From assembly GCA_020628865.1 (NCBI GenBank), contig JAHDEJ010000005.1, positions 1 through 64,000 of the forward strand: a stretch of DNA of 64,000 bases, given 5' to 3'. The stretch is from Acidimicrobiales bacterium (lineage in GTDB: Bacteria; Actinomycetota; Acidimicrobiia; Acidimicrobiales; SHLQ01). The notes beneath the pieces are model-generated. The model saw only the letters and a list, made by a program, of their open reading frames with translations, searched no databases and was not told the origin of the DNA. Positions 55,895 through 63,445 of this stretch are shown one piece after another (position 1 is the stretch's first letter; each line of letters opens with the position of its first letter). The position numbers and the translations under genes are program-made.

Positions 55895-56970
55895 TCGCAT
55901 CCGTCCTCTCCTGGCTCTACGACTTCACGGGTTCGTACGCCGGTGCCATTGCGCTGCTCACGCTCATCGTGTTGTTGGTGTCCACTCCCCTGACCCTGCA
56001 GGGCACTCGGTCGATGCTGAAGATGCAGGTGCTGCAGCCAGAGCTCAAGGCGATCCAGAACAAGTACTCGAAGGATCAGCGCGAAGAGATGAACGCCGAG
56101 CTCATGGCGTTCTACAAGGACAACAACATCAATCCGGTGGGCGGTTGTCTTCCGATGTTGTTCCAGATCCCCGTCTTCCTCGTGCTCTATCGAGTGATTC
56201 TGGGACTCACCCGCCGTGGCACCGAAATCGGCTCGCAGATCGGCCAGGTTGCGGGCGAGGTCGCCATTCCCACCGAGCCCAGCCAATTCGAGGCCGCCGA
56301 GGCGGCAAACTTCAACCCGGCGTACGTGGCCGAGGGCTCGCCGCTCTTCAACGATCTGTCCGCCACCAACGAGATGACGAGCTTCGGGTTCGACATTTCC
56401 CGGTCCGCGAGTGCAACGCTCGGTGACGGCCTGATCACGGCCTTCCCGTACCTGCTGCTGGTGCTGATCGTCGGTGTCACCGGCTGGTTCCAGCATCGGA
56501 TGATTCGGGCCCGCAACACCGGTGCTGCGGCCAATCCGACCCAGGAAATGATCATGAAGATCATGCCGTATTTCCTGCCGATCTTCTCGTTCACCCTTCC
56601 GGCGGCCATCGTCGTCTACTTCCTGGTGTCGAACCTCTACCGGATCGGTCAGCAGTGGTACATCACGCGGTCGATGTACCACGGCGAGGACTCGCTCGGC
56701 GCCCAGGTTCGCAAGAACCGTGAGGACGCGGCCAAGCAGGACAAGAAGGGTGGCAACAAGAGCGGCGGCGGGAACAAGAACAAGGGTGGAAACGCCAAGA
56801 ACAACGGATCGGGCGGATCCAACAAGAAGAAGACGCCTCCGAAGAAGACTTCGGGTGGTTCGAACGCAAGAAAGACGTCGGGGAATGCACCGGGCCGCAA
56901 TACCAGCGGCCGGCAGGGAAGCGCACGCTCCCAGGTGCAGCCCAAGGCGCGCAAGAAAAAGAAGAGGTAA
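55882..56970 (+). CDS. yidC: Membrane protein insertase YidC
   Basis: The 362-residue insertase folds and inserts membrane proteins. Membrane segments are at about residues 18-40, 92-110, 180-205 and 220-245. The conserved NNINPVGGCLPMLFQIPVFLVLYRVI block sits at about 75-100. It lacks the periplasmic domain of E. coli YidC, as in Gram-positives, and has a long basic, Asn/Lys/Gly-rich tail (about 275-362). The start overlaps yidD. Confidence 0.95.
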   Translation: MFDLIASVLSWLYDFTGSYAGAIALLTLIVLLVSTPLTLQGTRSMLKMQVLQPELKAIQNKYSKDQREEMNAELMAFYKDNNINPVGGCLPMLFQIPVFLVLYRVILGLTRRGTEIGSQIGQVAGEVAIPTEPSQFEAAEAANFNPAYVAEGSPLFNDLSATNEMTSFGFDISRSASATLGDGLITAFPYLLLVLIVGVTGWFQHRMIRARNTGAAANPTQEMIMKIMPYFLPIFSFTLPAAIVVYFLVSNLYRIGQQWYITRSMYHGEDSLGAQVRKNREDAAKQDKKGGNKSGGGNKNKGGNAKNNGSGGSNKKKTPPKKTSGGSNARKTSGNAPGRNTSGRQGSARSQVQPKARKKKKR

Positions 56971-56974
56971 TCAC

Positions 56975-57979
56975 ATGGACTGGATCACCACATCCGGCAG
57001 TTCGATCGACGAAGCCAAGAGCAATGCGCTCGACCAGCTCGGCATTGTCGCCGATGAGGCCGAATTCGATGTCGTCAACGACGTGCAGAAGGGTTTCCTC
57101 GGCCGAGTCAAGACGGAAGCCAAGATCCGTGCACGGGTGAAGCCCAAGCAGCCGGCGGCCAAGGAAGACCGCGGCGGTCGCCGTCGCAATGGCGGCGGGG
57201 GCAACGGCAAGGGCCGGGGCAACGGCAGTCGCAACCGTGGAGGCAACAAGGGTGGCGGCGGAAACAACCGCAACCAGTCCAACAACGGTGGAAACAAGAG
57301 CGGGAACAAGGGTGGCGGCGGAAACAACCGCAACCAGTCCAACAACGGTGGAAACAAGAGCGGCGCCGATTCGTCGAAGTCGCAGAACAACAGCAAGAAC
57401 CAGAGTCAGAAGAAAGATGCTCGCCCGGAGAAGTCGGGTGGCCAGGCGGCAGCAGCAGCGGCCACCGCAACCGAACAGAAGGAAAAGAAGGGCAACGTGG
57501 AACACGAATTCAGCCGAGAAGAGCAGGAAAAGGTCGCCATCGACTTCCTCGAGGGCGTCCTCGACGTGTTCGACATGGACGGTCAGGTGGCCGTTTCCGA
57601 CGAACTGGCCGACGACAACGCCATCGAAGTGGCTGTGACCGGCAAGGAACTGGGTCTGCTGGTTGGCCCCAAGGGCGCCACGTTGAACGCGCTGCAGGAA
57701 CTCACCCGCACGGTCGTGCAGCGTGAGGCCGACGGCGCCAAGACCGAACGCCTGCGTGTCGATGTTGCCGGCTACCGCGAGCGTCGCACCGCCGCGCTGC
57801 AGGACTTTGCTCGCAAGATCGCCGCCGACGTGGCCGAGTCCGGCAACGAGAAGGTCATGGAGCCCATGGGCCCCGCCGATCGCAAGATCGTGCACGACGC
57901 CCTGAACGACATGGATGGTGTCGAGACCGGGTCCGAGGGTGAAGAGCCTCGTCGTCGGGTGGTCATTCGCCCGGCATAA
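56975..57979 (+). CDS. jag: RNA-binding protein Jag/KhpB
   Basis: The 334-residue protein has an N-terminal Jag_N domain (MDWITTSGSSIDEAKSNALDQLGI, VQKGFLGRVKTEAKI), a long Gly/Asn/Lys-rich disordered region (about 57-165), a KH domain (about 185-255, GKELGLLVGPKGATLNALQEL) and an R3H domain (about 258-320, RERRTAALQDFARKIA, PMGPADRKIVHDAL). The linker contains a perfect 59-bp duplication (see repeat entry). It lies 4 bases after yidC, in one operon. Confidence 0.94.
   Translation: MDWITTSGSSIDEAKSNALDQLGIVADEAEFDVVNDVQKGFLGRVKTEAKIRARVKPKQPAAKEDRGGRRRNGGGGNGKGRGNGSRNRGGNKGGGGNNRNQSNNGGNKSGNKGGGGNNRNQSNNGGNKSGADSSKSQNNSKNQSQKKDARPEKSGGQAAAAAATATEQKEKKGNVEHEFSREEQEKVAIDFLEGVLDVFDMDGQVAVSDELADDNAIEVAVTGKELGLLVGPKGATLNALQELTRTVVQREADGAKTERLRVDVAGYRERRTAALQDFARKIAADVAESGNEKVMEPMGPADRKIVHDALNDMDGVETGSEGEEPRRRVVIRPA
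57245..57363 (+). repeat. Tandem 60-bp direct repeat in jag linker
   Basis: Two copies (57245-57303 and 57305-57363) are identical over 59 bases and have a period of 60 bp. They encode NKGGGGNNRNQSNNGGNKSG twice, keeping the frame. The duplication lies in the disordered linker between Jag_N and KH domains and looks recent because of the perfect identity. Confidence 0.9.
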
Positions 57980-57986
57980 TCAACAG

Positions 57987-58592
57987 ATGCGAGATCCCGA
58001 ACTGGTGCTTCAGGAAGGCCTGCGAGCCGGTCAGTTCGGGGACAAGGGCAAACCCCATGGCGATCACGCCATGGGGTTTGTTTGTTTTCCCGATGACACA
58101 GCCTTCACTGGCCACGTGGTGGACCTCGGCTCGGGTGCCGGGCTCCCGGGATTGATCCTGGCCGACGCCCATCCCGAGACGACCTGGTTGTTGGTCGAAC
58201 GTCGCACCAGTCGGGCCGATCTGCTCCGGCGAGCCATTCGTCGTCTCGAGCTCACCGATCGGGTGACGGTCTCGGGTGAGGACGCGAAGATCGTCGGTTG
58301 GTCGCCGGCACGGGGACAATCGGACTGGGTGACGGCCCGATCCTTCGGTCCACCGGGCCTGGTGGCAGAAATGGCGGCTCCCCTGCTGCGCTCTGGCGGG
58401 TTTCTGGTGGTGTCCGAACCCCATGACACCCAAATCGAGGTGCGGTGGCCCACAGAGCCACTCAGGGGCTGTGGGTTGATCCATCGAGATACGTGGACAA
58501 CGGATGCCGGCCGGTATGTCCGATTCGAACGCACAGACGAGGATCTGCCTCGTCTGCCCCGCAAGGGCGCCAACAAGCGACCACTCTTCTAA
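57987..58592 (+). CDS. rsmG: 16S rRNA (guanine527-N7)-methyltransferase
   Basis: The 201-residue enzyme has a SAM-binding motif VVDLGSGAGLPGLILA (about 44-59) and LVERRTSRADLLRRAIRRL (about 68-86). VTARSFGPPGLVAEMAAPLLRSGG (about 112-135) is the conserved substrate region. The length is slightly below average (about 210-230). It lies 8 bases downstream of jag and before the parS cluster. Confidence 0.93.
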   Translation: MRDPELVLQEGLRAGQFGDKGKPHGDHAMGFVCFPDDTAFTGHVVDLGSGAGLPGLILADAHPETTWLLVERRTSRADLLRRAIRRLELTDRVTVSGEDAKIVGWSPARGQSDWVTARSFGPPGLVAEMAAPLLRSGGFLVVSEPHDTQIEVRWPTEPLRGCGLIHRDTWTTDAGRYVRFERTDEDLPRLPRKGANKRPLF

Positions 58593-58609
58593 GCCATCGC
58601 TCGATGGTC

Positions 58610-58625
58610 TGTTTCACGTGAAACA
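58610..58625. other. parS site 1
   Basis: Perfect palindrome TGTTTCACGTGAAACA, the ParB-binding consensus, located between rsmG and parA. It is one of three copies. Confidence 0.97.
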
Positions 58626-58657
58626 GTCGCGTTCTCCGGCCCGTACCACTCCGTCGA

Positions 58658-58673
58658 TGTTTCACGTGAAACA
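58658..58673. other. parS site 2
   Basis: Perfect TGTTTCACGTGAAACA palindrome, starting 48 bases after site 1. Same consensus as site 1. Confidence 0.97.
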
Positions 58674-58717
58674 TCGAGGTGAATGGGACAAGTCACCCCG
58701 CATTGGTCGCGGACCCG

Positions 58718-58733
58718 TGTTTCACGTGAAACA
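58718..58733. other. parS site 3
   Basis: Perfect TGTTTCACGTGAAACA palindrome, starting 60 bases after site 2 and 82 bases upstream of the parA start. Confidence 0.97.
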
Positions 58734-58814
58734 CGCAGATGGATGACGACCGATCGAAGAATCCCCGTCGGGTTCACCTCGCGCGCCACTTCGGACAGGT
58801 AGTGTTGGCGACCT

Positions 58815-59747
58815 ATGACCGGTGAATCAGAGACACGAGTGATTGCTGTCGCCAACCAGAAGGGCGGTGTCGGCAAGACCACCACCACCGTCAATCTCGG
58901 GGCCGCCATCGCCGAGCACGGGAAGCGGGTGCTGCTGGTCGATCTCGATCCGCAGGCAAACGCCAGTACGGGGCTGGGCATCAACCCGCGCGCCATCGAA
59001 TACTCGATGTACGACGTGTTGTTGGGCGACACACCGTTGGAGGACACCATCGAGCCGGCCGCCGACGTGAAGGGCTTGTTCGTCGCCCCGTCGAGCCTGG
59101 ACCTGGCTGGTGCGGAGATCGAATTGGTCCCGGGCTTCAACCGGGAACGCCGGCTCATCGATGCGCTTGCTCCCATCAAGGATGATTACGACTACGTCTT
59201 CATCGACTGTCCCCCATCGCTCGGTCTCCTCACCATCAATGCGCTTGTCGCTGCTACTGAGGTTCTGGTGCCCATCCAATGCGAGTACTACGCACTTGAA
59301 GGTGTCGGTCAGCTGGTGGGCAATGTGGATCTCGTCCGCCGCAGTTTGAACCCCACACTCGAGGTGTCCACCATCGTTTTGGTGATGTACGACGCTCGCA
59401 CCAAGCTCGCCGGCCAGGTTGTGGATGAAGTGCGAGCGCACTTTGGCGAGAAGGTCTGCAAAATCGTGATCCCTCGGGTGGTCCGGCTTTCCGAAGCGCC
59501 TTCCTACGGCCAGCCAATCACCACCTTCGACCCTGAAAACCGTGGTGCCACGGCGTATCGAGACCTCGCTCGGGAGGTGCTTGGTCTCGATCTGGGGTTG
59601 GAGGACGACACGGCTCCCGCCCCACAGGCAACGGCTGTGGATGACACGGTTCCTTCTGTGGATGACGAGGTGGCGCCCGCCGACGCCGACGCCGCAACGG
59701 AGGAGTCAGTCGACGCAGCCGAGCCAAGCGAAGGAGATGCGTCATGA
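58815..59747 (+). CDS. parA: Chromosome partitioning ATPase ParA (Soj)
   Basis: The 310-residue Walker-type ATPase moves origins with ParB. VIAVANQKGGVGKTTTTVNLGAAIAEHGKRVLLVDLDPQANASTGLGI (about 9-56) is the deviant Walker A and A' block; FIDCPPSLGLLTINALVAAT (about 131-150) is Walker B. The C-terminal 50 residues are acidic and probably disordered. It overlaps parB by four bases (ATGA). Three parS sites precede it. Confidence 0.96.
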   Translation: MTGESETRVIAVANQKGGVGKTTTTVNLGAAIAEHGKRVLLVDLDPQANASTGLGINPRAIEYSMYDVLLGDTPLEDTIEPAADVKGLFVAPSSLDLAGAEIELVPGFNRERRLIDALAPIKDDYDYVFIDCPPSLGLLTINALVAATEVLVPIQCEYYALEGVGQLVGNVDLVRRSLNPTLEVSTIVLVMYDARTKLAGQVVDEVRAHFGEKVCKIVIPRVVRLSEAPSYGQPITTFDPENRGATAYRDLAREVLGLDLGLEDDTAPAPQATAVDDTVPSVDDEVAPADADAATEESVDAAEPSEGDAS

Positions 59748-60643
59748 GCCGCCCCGGAGGACTTGGCCGCGGCCTGGGATCGTTGATTCCGTCTGAGGTC
59801 TCGGACGACCGCGACGCCACGTTCCAGCAGGTGCTCGTGTCGGCCATCCACGCGAATCCGTACCAGCCACGCGAGTACTTCGATGAGGAGACGCTCGATT
59901 CGCTGACCAACTCGGTTCGTGAGCTCGGCGTCTTGCAGCCGCTGCTGGTGCGAAAGGACGGCGACGGGTACGAGTTGATCGCCGGCGAACGACGGTGGCG
60001 GGCGGCCAAGCGAGCCGGGTTGCAGAAGGTCCCGGTTGTTGTCCGCGATGCCGACGACATGTCCTCGCTCGAACAGGCGCTGGTGGAAAACCTGCACCGC
60101 CAGGATCTGAACGTCCTCGAGGAAGCCGCCGCCTACCAGCAGCTGGTGGACGAGTTCTCGATGACCCAGGAGCAAGTGGCCAAGCGAGTGGGGAAGTCCC
60201 GCTCCGCCGTTGCCAACACCCTGCGCCTGTTGGCTTTGCCCACGTCCATTCAGCGATTGGTGTCCGAGAATCGGTTGTCGGCCGGCCATGCCCGGGCGGT
60301 GTTGACGCTCGACGACGAATCGGCTCAGGTGGACGTTGCCGACCGAATCGTGGCGGAAGAGCTGACGGTTCGGCAGGCCGAGGAGCTCGTCAAGTCACTG
60401 ACATCGACTGATACGTCCGAGGACGACGAACCGGACGATGACGATGCATCCGACTCGACGCCCACGGCGTCGTCGATCGGCTCGACCCGGGATCCCGCTG
60501 TTCTGGAGCTCGAAGAACTGCTGTCGGAGCGGTTGTCGACGAAGGTGAACGTCTCACTCGGGGCCAAGCGCGGCAAGATCGTCATCGACTATGCCGATTT
60601 GGACGATCTCGAGCGGATTTACCACCTGATCAACGGCGAGTAG
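59744..60643 (+). CDS. parB: Chromosome partitioning protein ParB (Spo0J)
   Basis: The 299-residue DNA-binding protein has an N-terminal ParB/Srx-like CTPase domain with NPYQPREYFDEETLDSLTNSV (about 35-55) and IAGERRWRAAKRAGL (about 79-93). A helix-turn-helix (TQEQVAKRVGKSRSAVANTLRLL, about 141-163) and a C-terminal dimerisation segment (about 245-299, GKIVIDYADLDDLERIYHLING) follow. A 40-residue acidic linker lies between them. It binds the parS sites at 58610-58733. Confidence 0.96.
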   Translation: MSRPGGLGRGLGSLIPSEVSDDRDATFQQVLVSAIHANPYQPREYFDEETLDSLTNSVRELGVLQPLLVRKDGDGYELIAGERRWRAAKRAGLQKVPVVVRDADDMSSLEQALVENLHRQDLNVLEEAAAYQQLVDEFSMTQEQVAKRVGKSRSAVANTLRLLALPTSIQRLVSENRLSAGHARAVLTLDDESAQVDVADRIVAEELTVRQAEELVKSLTSTDTSEDDEPDDDDASDSTPTASSIGSTRDPAVLELEELLSERLSTKVNVSLGAKRGKIVIDYADLDDLERIYHLINGE

Positions 60644-60663
60644 CAACCACAACCAAGACTGAA

Positions 60664-60679
60664 TCGAACAAATGTTCGC
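60664..60679. promoter_or_regulatory. SOS-box-like palindrome
   Basis: TCGAACAAATGTTCGC matches the actinobacterial LexA-type motif TCGAAC-N4-GTTCGA except for the last base. It lies between the convergent parB and cwlM-like genes, not at an obvious promoter, so function is doubtful. Confidence 0.3.
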
Positions 60680-61677
60680 TACTCGGTGTCTTCGGGGCTC
60701 GGTTCTGCCACCCAGGTGTTCAGCGCGCGCAGCAATCCGTCGGTGAACCGATGCTGTTGTGAGCTGAGGCGTCCCGGTGGACCGATTCGGAACAGCACGG
60801 CGGGCATGCGAGTCTCGCGGAGCACAGCCGCTCGGCTGCCACCAACCGAACCCGGGACGCGAAGAGCGAGCGACAGGTTGTCCATGGCAAGTCCGGCCAG
60901 ATGACGGCCGCCGTAGGACGAGAAGGTGTCCGTCTCGTAGAACAGGGCCTGGCACGCATCGGAATCCGTGACTTCCACGCCGAGATACAGCTCTGCATCG
61001 AACTGGTTGGCTGCACGGGCATGGGTGGAGCCATTGGGGTGATGGAGCAGGAGCACACGGGCGCCCTCACGCCGCAGGGCGGCGCCTACGGCCCCGGCGG
61101 CGGTGGGGGAGACCCCCAGGTCGCCAACGACCACACGACGGCCCACGAGGCCGGGACGGCCGTTGCGAAGCAGGTCGCGTTCGCGTACGGCGGCAACCGG
61201 ACGGGCGGCATTGGCCGAGAGGCGAAGGCGTGTGAGCGTGGCACACGTGGTCGGGCCGGCCACGCCGTCGACGGGAAGCCCCGCATTGCGTTGGAAGTCG
61301 GCGACGGCGAGTTCGGTGTCGGCCCCGAAGATGCCGTCGATCCAGCCGGCATCAAATCCGAGGCTGCCCAACATGAATTGCAGCTCGGCGACATCGTCAC
61401 CGCGCATCATCGGGGTACGTCGGCACAGCAGGCGGGCACCGAAGTGGTGTCCGGCTTCGATGAGCGACTCCCAGGTCTCCTCATCGACGATGCCGGTGGG
61501 TTCCATGCCCCGTTGCCGTTGGAAGGCGATCACCGCATCGTGGGTCTGCTCCTCGAATCTGTCGAGGTGCACGGTTTCGACGAGGTACCCGGCGAGGGTG
61601 AGGGCGGCGTGCAGTTCGGCGACCGCGTCGCCGCTCGCACCCAACGCCAGTGGTACTCGTTCGAGCGTCTCATTCAC
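60679..61677 (-). CDS. CwlM-like protein: peptidoglycan-binding domains plus degenerate amidase_3 domain
   Basis: The 332-residue protein has two PG_binding_1 modules (about 10-80, GDAVAELHAALTLAGYL; about 90-160, DDVAELQFMLGSLGFDAGWIDGIFG) and a C-terminal amidase_3-like domain (about 180-315). In M. tuberculosis the orthologous position (trxC-cwlM-parB) holds CwlM, an essential regulator of MurA. Here the usual DPGHGG zinc-His motif is replaced by VVVGDLGVSPT, and the SIHxN His segment reads LYLGVEVTDSD, so zinc hydrolysis is unlikely. It lies between parB and trxA. Confidence 0.85.
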   Translation of the reverse strand: MNETLERVPLALGASGDAVAELHAALTLAGYLVETVHLDRFEEQTHDAVIAFQRQRGMEPTGIVDEETWESLIEAGHHFGARLLCRRTPMMRGDDVAELQFMLGSLGFDAGWIDGIFGADTELAVADFQRNAGLPVDGVAGPTTCATLTRLRLSANAARPVAAVRERDLLRNGRPGLVGRRVVVGDLGVSPTAAGAVGAALRREGARVLLLHHPNGSTHARAANQFDAELYLGVEVTDSDACQALFYETDTFSSYGGRHLAGLAMDNLSLALRVPGSVGGSRAAVLRETRMPAVLFRIGPPGRLSSQQHRFTDGLLRALNTWVAEPSPEDTE

Positions 61678-61742
61678 ATGGATGAGACTAGGAGGCCGAA
61701 CCGGACGGCGCTACGCGCCGGGGTCGTACCGTGTGCTGGGAT

Positions 61743-62072
61743 TCAGAGGTGCTCGGCGAGTTCGCCCATGAGGGCGTCCTTGGGCTTGGCACCGACGATC
61801 TTCTTGACGACTTCGCCGTCCTTGAAGAGCAGCATGGTCGGGATGCTCATGACCTCGTACTGACGAGCCGTGTTCGGGGCCTCGTCGACGTTGAGCTTGG
61901 CGATCTTCAGATTGCCGACCTGCTCGTCGGCGATTTCGTCGAGGATCGGAGCGATCATCTTGCACGGGCCACACCATTCGGCCCAGAAGTCGACCAGTAC
62001 GGGCTCGCCGTCAGCGCCGACGGTGTCGGCAAAGGTCTCGTCGGAGAGAATCGTGACGTTTTCAGAAGCCAT
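61743..62072 (-). CDS. trxA: Thioredoxin
   Basis: The 109-residue redox protein has [20 protein letters not shown] (about 24-43) with the WCGPCK active site and [14 protein letters not shown] (cis-Pro loop, about 77-90). It acts with the thioredoxin reductase encoded 76 bases upstream on the same strand. Confidence 0.98.
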   Translation of the reverse strand: MASENVTILSDETFADTVGADGEPVLVDFWAEWCGPCKMIAPILDEIADEQVGNLKIAKLNVDEAPNTARQYEVMSIPTMLLFKDGEVVKKIVGAKPKDALMGELAEHL

Positions 62073-62148
62073 TGCGGCCTACCTTTCGTTGTCCAGAGCT
62101 TGCAACACCTTCACGGGGTGAAGGCATTCCCATCGGCGTCTGCGGGTG

Positions 62149-63114
62149 TCAGTGCTCGTCGTTCTCTTCGAGCCAGCGTTCGGCTTCGAGGGCGGCTGCA
62201 CAGCCGGAACCGGCCGCGGTGATGGCCTGCCGATAGTAGTCGTCCTGCACGTCGCCTGACGCGAAGACGCCGGGGATGTTGGTGGCGGTGCGGCCGGGCT
62301 GGGTGAGCAGGTAGCCGTTTTCCTTCATGTCCAGCTGACCCTCGAAGAGTGAGGTGTTCGGCCGGTGGCCGATGGCGATGAACAGGCCGGTCACATCGAG
62401 CTGACCGGTGGAACCATCGGTAGTGCTGACGGTGGTGACGCCGGCGAGTTTGTCGTCGCCCAGGTACCCGGTGACTTCGGTGTTCCAGAGGAACTCGATC
62501 TTCGGGTTCGCGAAGGCCCGTTCCTGCATGATCTTCGAGGCGCGGAGTTCGTCACGGCGGTGGATGATCGTGACCTTGGAAGCGAAACGGCTGAGGAAGC
62601 TGGCCTCCTCGAGGGCGGAATCGCCGCCGCCGACCACGGCAATCTCGTGATCACGGAAGAAGAAGCCGTCGCAGGTGGCGCAGGTGGAGAGCCCGTGCCC
62701 GATCAGCTCGTTCTCACGCGGCAGTTCGAGCATGATCGACTGCGCGCCGGTGGACACGATGACCGTCTTTGCGAGGTGGGTTGGCTCGGCGGCGTCCGGG
62801 TCGCCGACCCAGATCTTGAAGGGACGCTCGCTGAGGTCCACTTTCGAGGCCTTCACGGTTTGGACCTCGGCGCCGAACCGCTGCGCCTGCGCCTTGAAGT
62901 TCATCATTAGCTCGGGGCCCATGATGCCGTCGGGAAAACCCGGGAAGTTCTCCACATCGGTGGTCAGCATCAGCTGGCCGCCGGGCTGATCACTTGTCGA
63001 TGATGGTTCGCCTTCGAGCACGAGGGGATCGAGGGTGGCTCGGGAGGTGTAGATCGCGGCGGTGAGGCCGGCGGGACCGGAACCGATGATCACCACATTG
63101 CGGGCGTCAGACAT
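62149..63114 (-). CDS. trxB: Thioredoxin reductase
   Basis: The 321-residue flavoprotein uses NADPH to reduce thioredoxin. VVIIGSGPAGLTAAIYTSRATL (about 8-29) binds FAD; CATCDGFFFRDHEIAVVGGGDSALEEASFLSRF (about 142-174) contains the CxxC disulfide and the NADPH site. PGVFASGDVQD (about 280-290) is the second FAD contact. It precedes trxA (trxB-trxA order). ATG 63114. Confidence 0.98.
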   Translation of the reverse strand: MSDARNVVIIGSGPAGLTAAIYTSRATLDPLVLEGEPSSTSDQPGGQLMLTTDVENFPGFPDGIMGPELMMNFKAQAQRFGAEVQTVKASKVDLSERPFKIWVGDPDAAEPTHLAKTVIVSTGAQSIMLELPRENELIGHGLSTCATCDGFFFRDHEIAVVGGGDSALEEASFLSRFASKVTIIHRRDELRASKIMQERAFANPKIEFLWNTEVTGYLGDDKLAGVTTVSTTDGSTGQLDVTGLFIAIGHRPNTSLFEGQLDMKENGYLLTQPGRTATNIPGVFASGDVQDDYYRQAITAAGSGCAAALEAERWLEENDEH

Positions 63115-63138
63115 GGTTTCTCTCTTTTGATGATTGGA

Positions 63139-63435
63139 TCAGGCGGTGCGCTTGCGCCACAGGACCATTCCGGCGAGCGTGAAGATGCTGCCGAGAATGG
63201 CGTACACAATCCACACGTCGTTCGGAATGGCCTGATCGAGGAAGTGCACCAGACCGACCAGGAACATGATCACTGCGGGAACACCCAGAGCAAGGATCAC
63301 AATTCCATAGACCAGACCCCGTGTGGCCATGGTGGCCGGCCGGGTGGTCTTGTACTTGACGTTGTCGACCAGGCCGACGATCGTGCTCGTGGCCTGCGCC
63401 GGCCAGTCGGGTGTGTCGTCGGAAGGCGTGGACAT
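63139..63435 (-). CDS. Small membrane protein, unknown function
   Basis: The 98-residue protein has two membrane helices (about 44-68 and 72-92, GLVYGIVILALGVPAVIMFLVG, IVYAILGSIFTLAGMVLW) and a basic end (RKRTA). It is located between trxB and an acidic protein gene on the same strand. No family is recognised. ATG 63435. Confidence 0.75.
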   Translation of the reverse strand: MSTPSDDTPDWPAQATSTIVGLVDNVKYKTTRPATMATRGLVYGIVILALGVPAVIMFLVGLVHFLDQAIPNDVWIVYAILGSIFTLAGMVLWRKRTA

Positions 63436-63445
63436 GCGTCCAATC

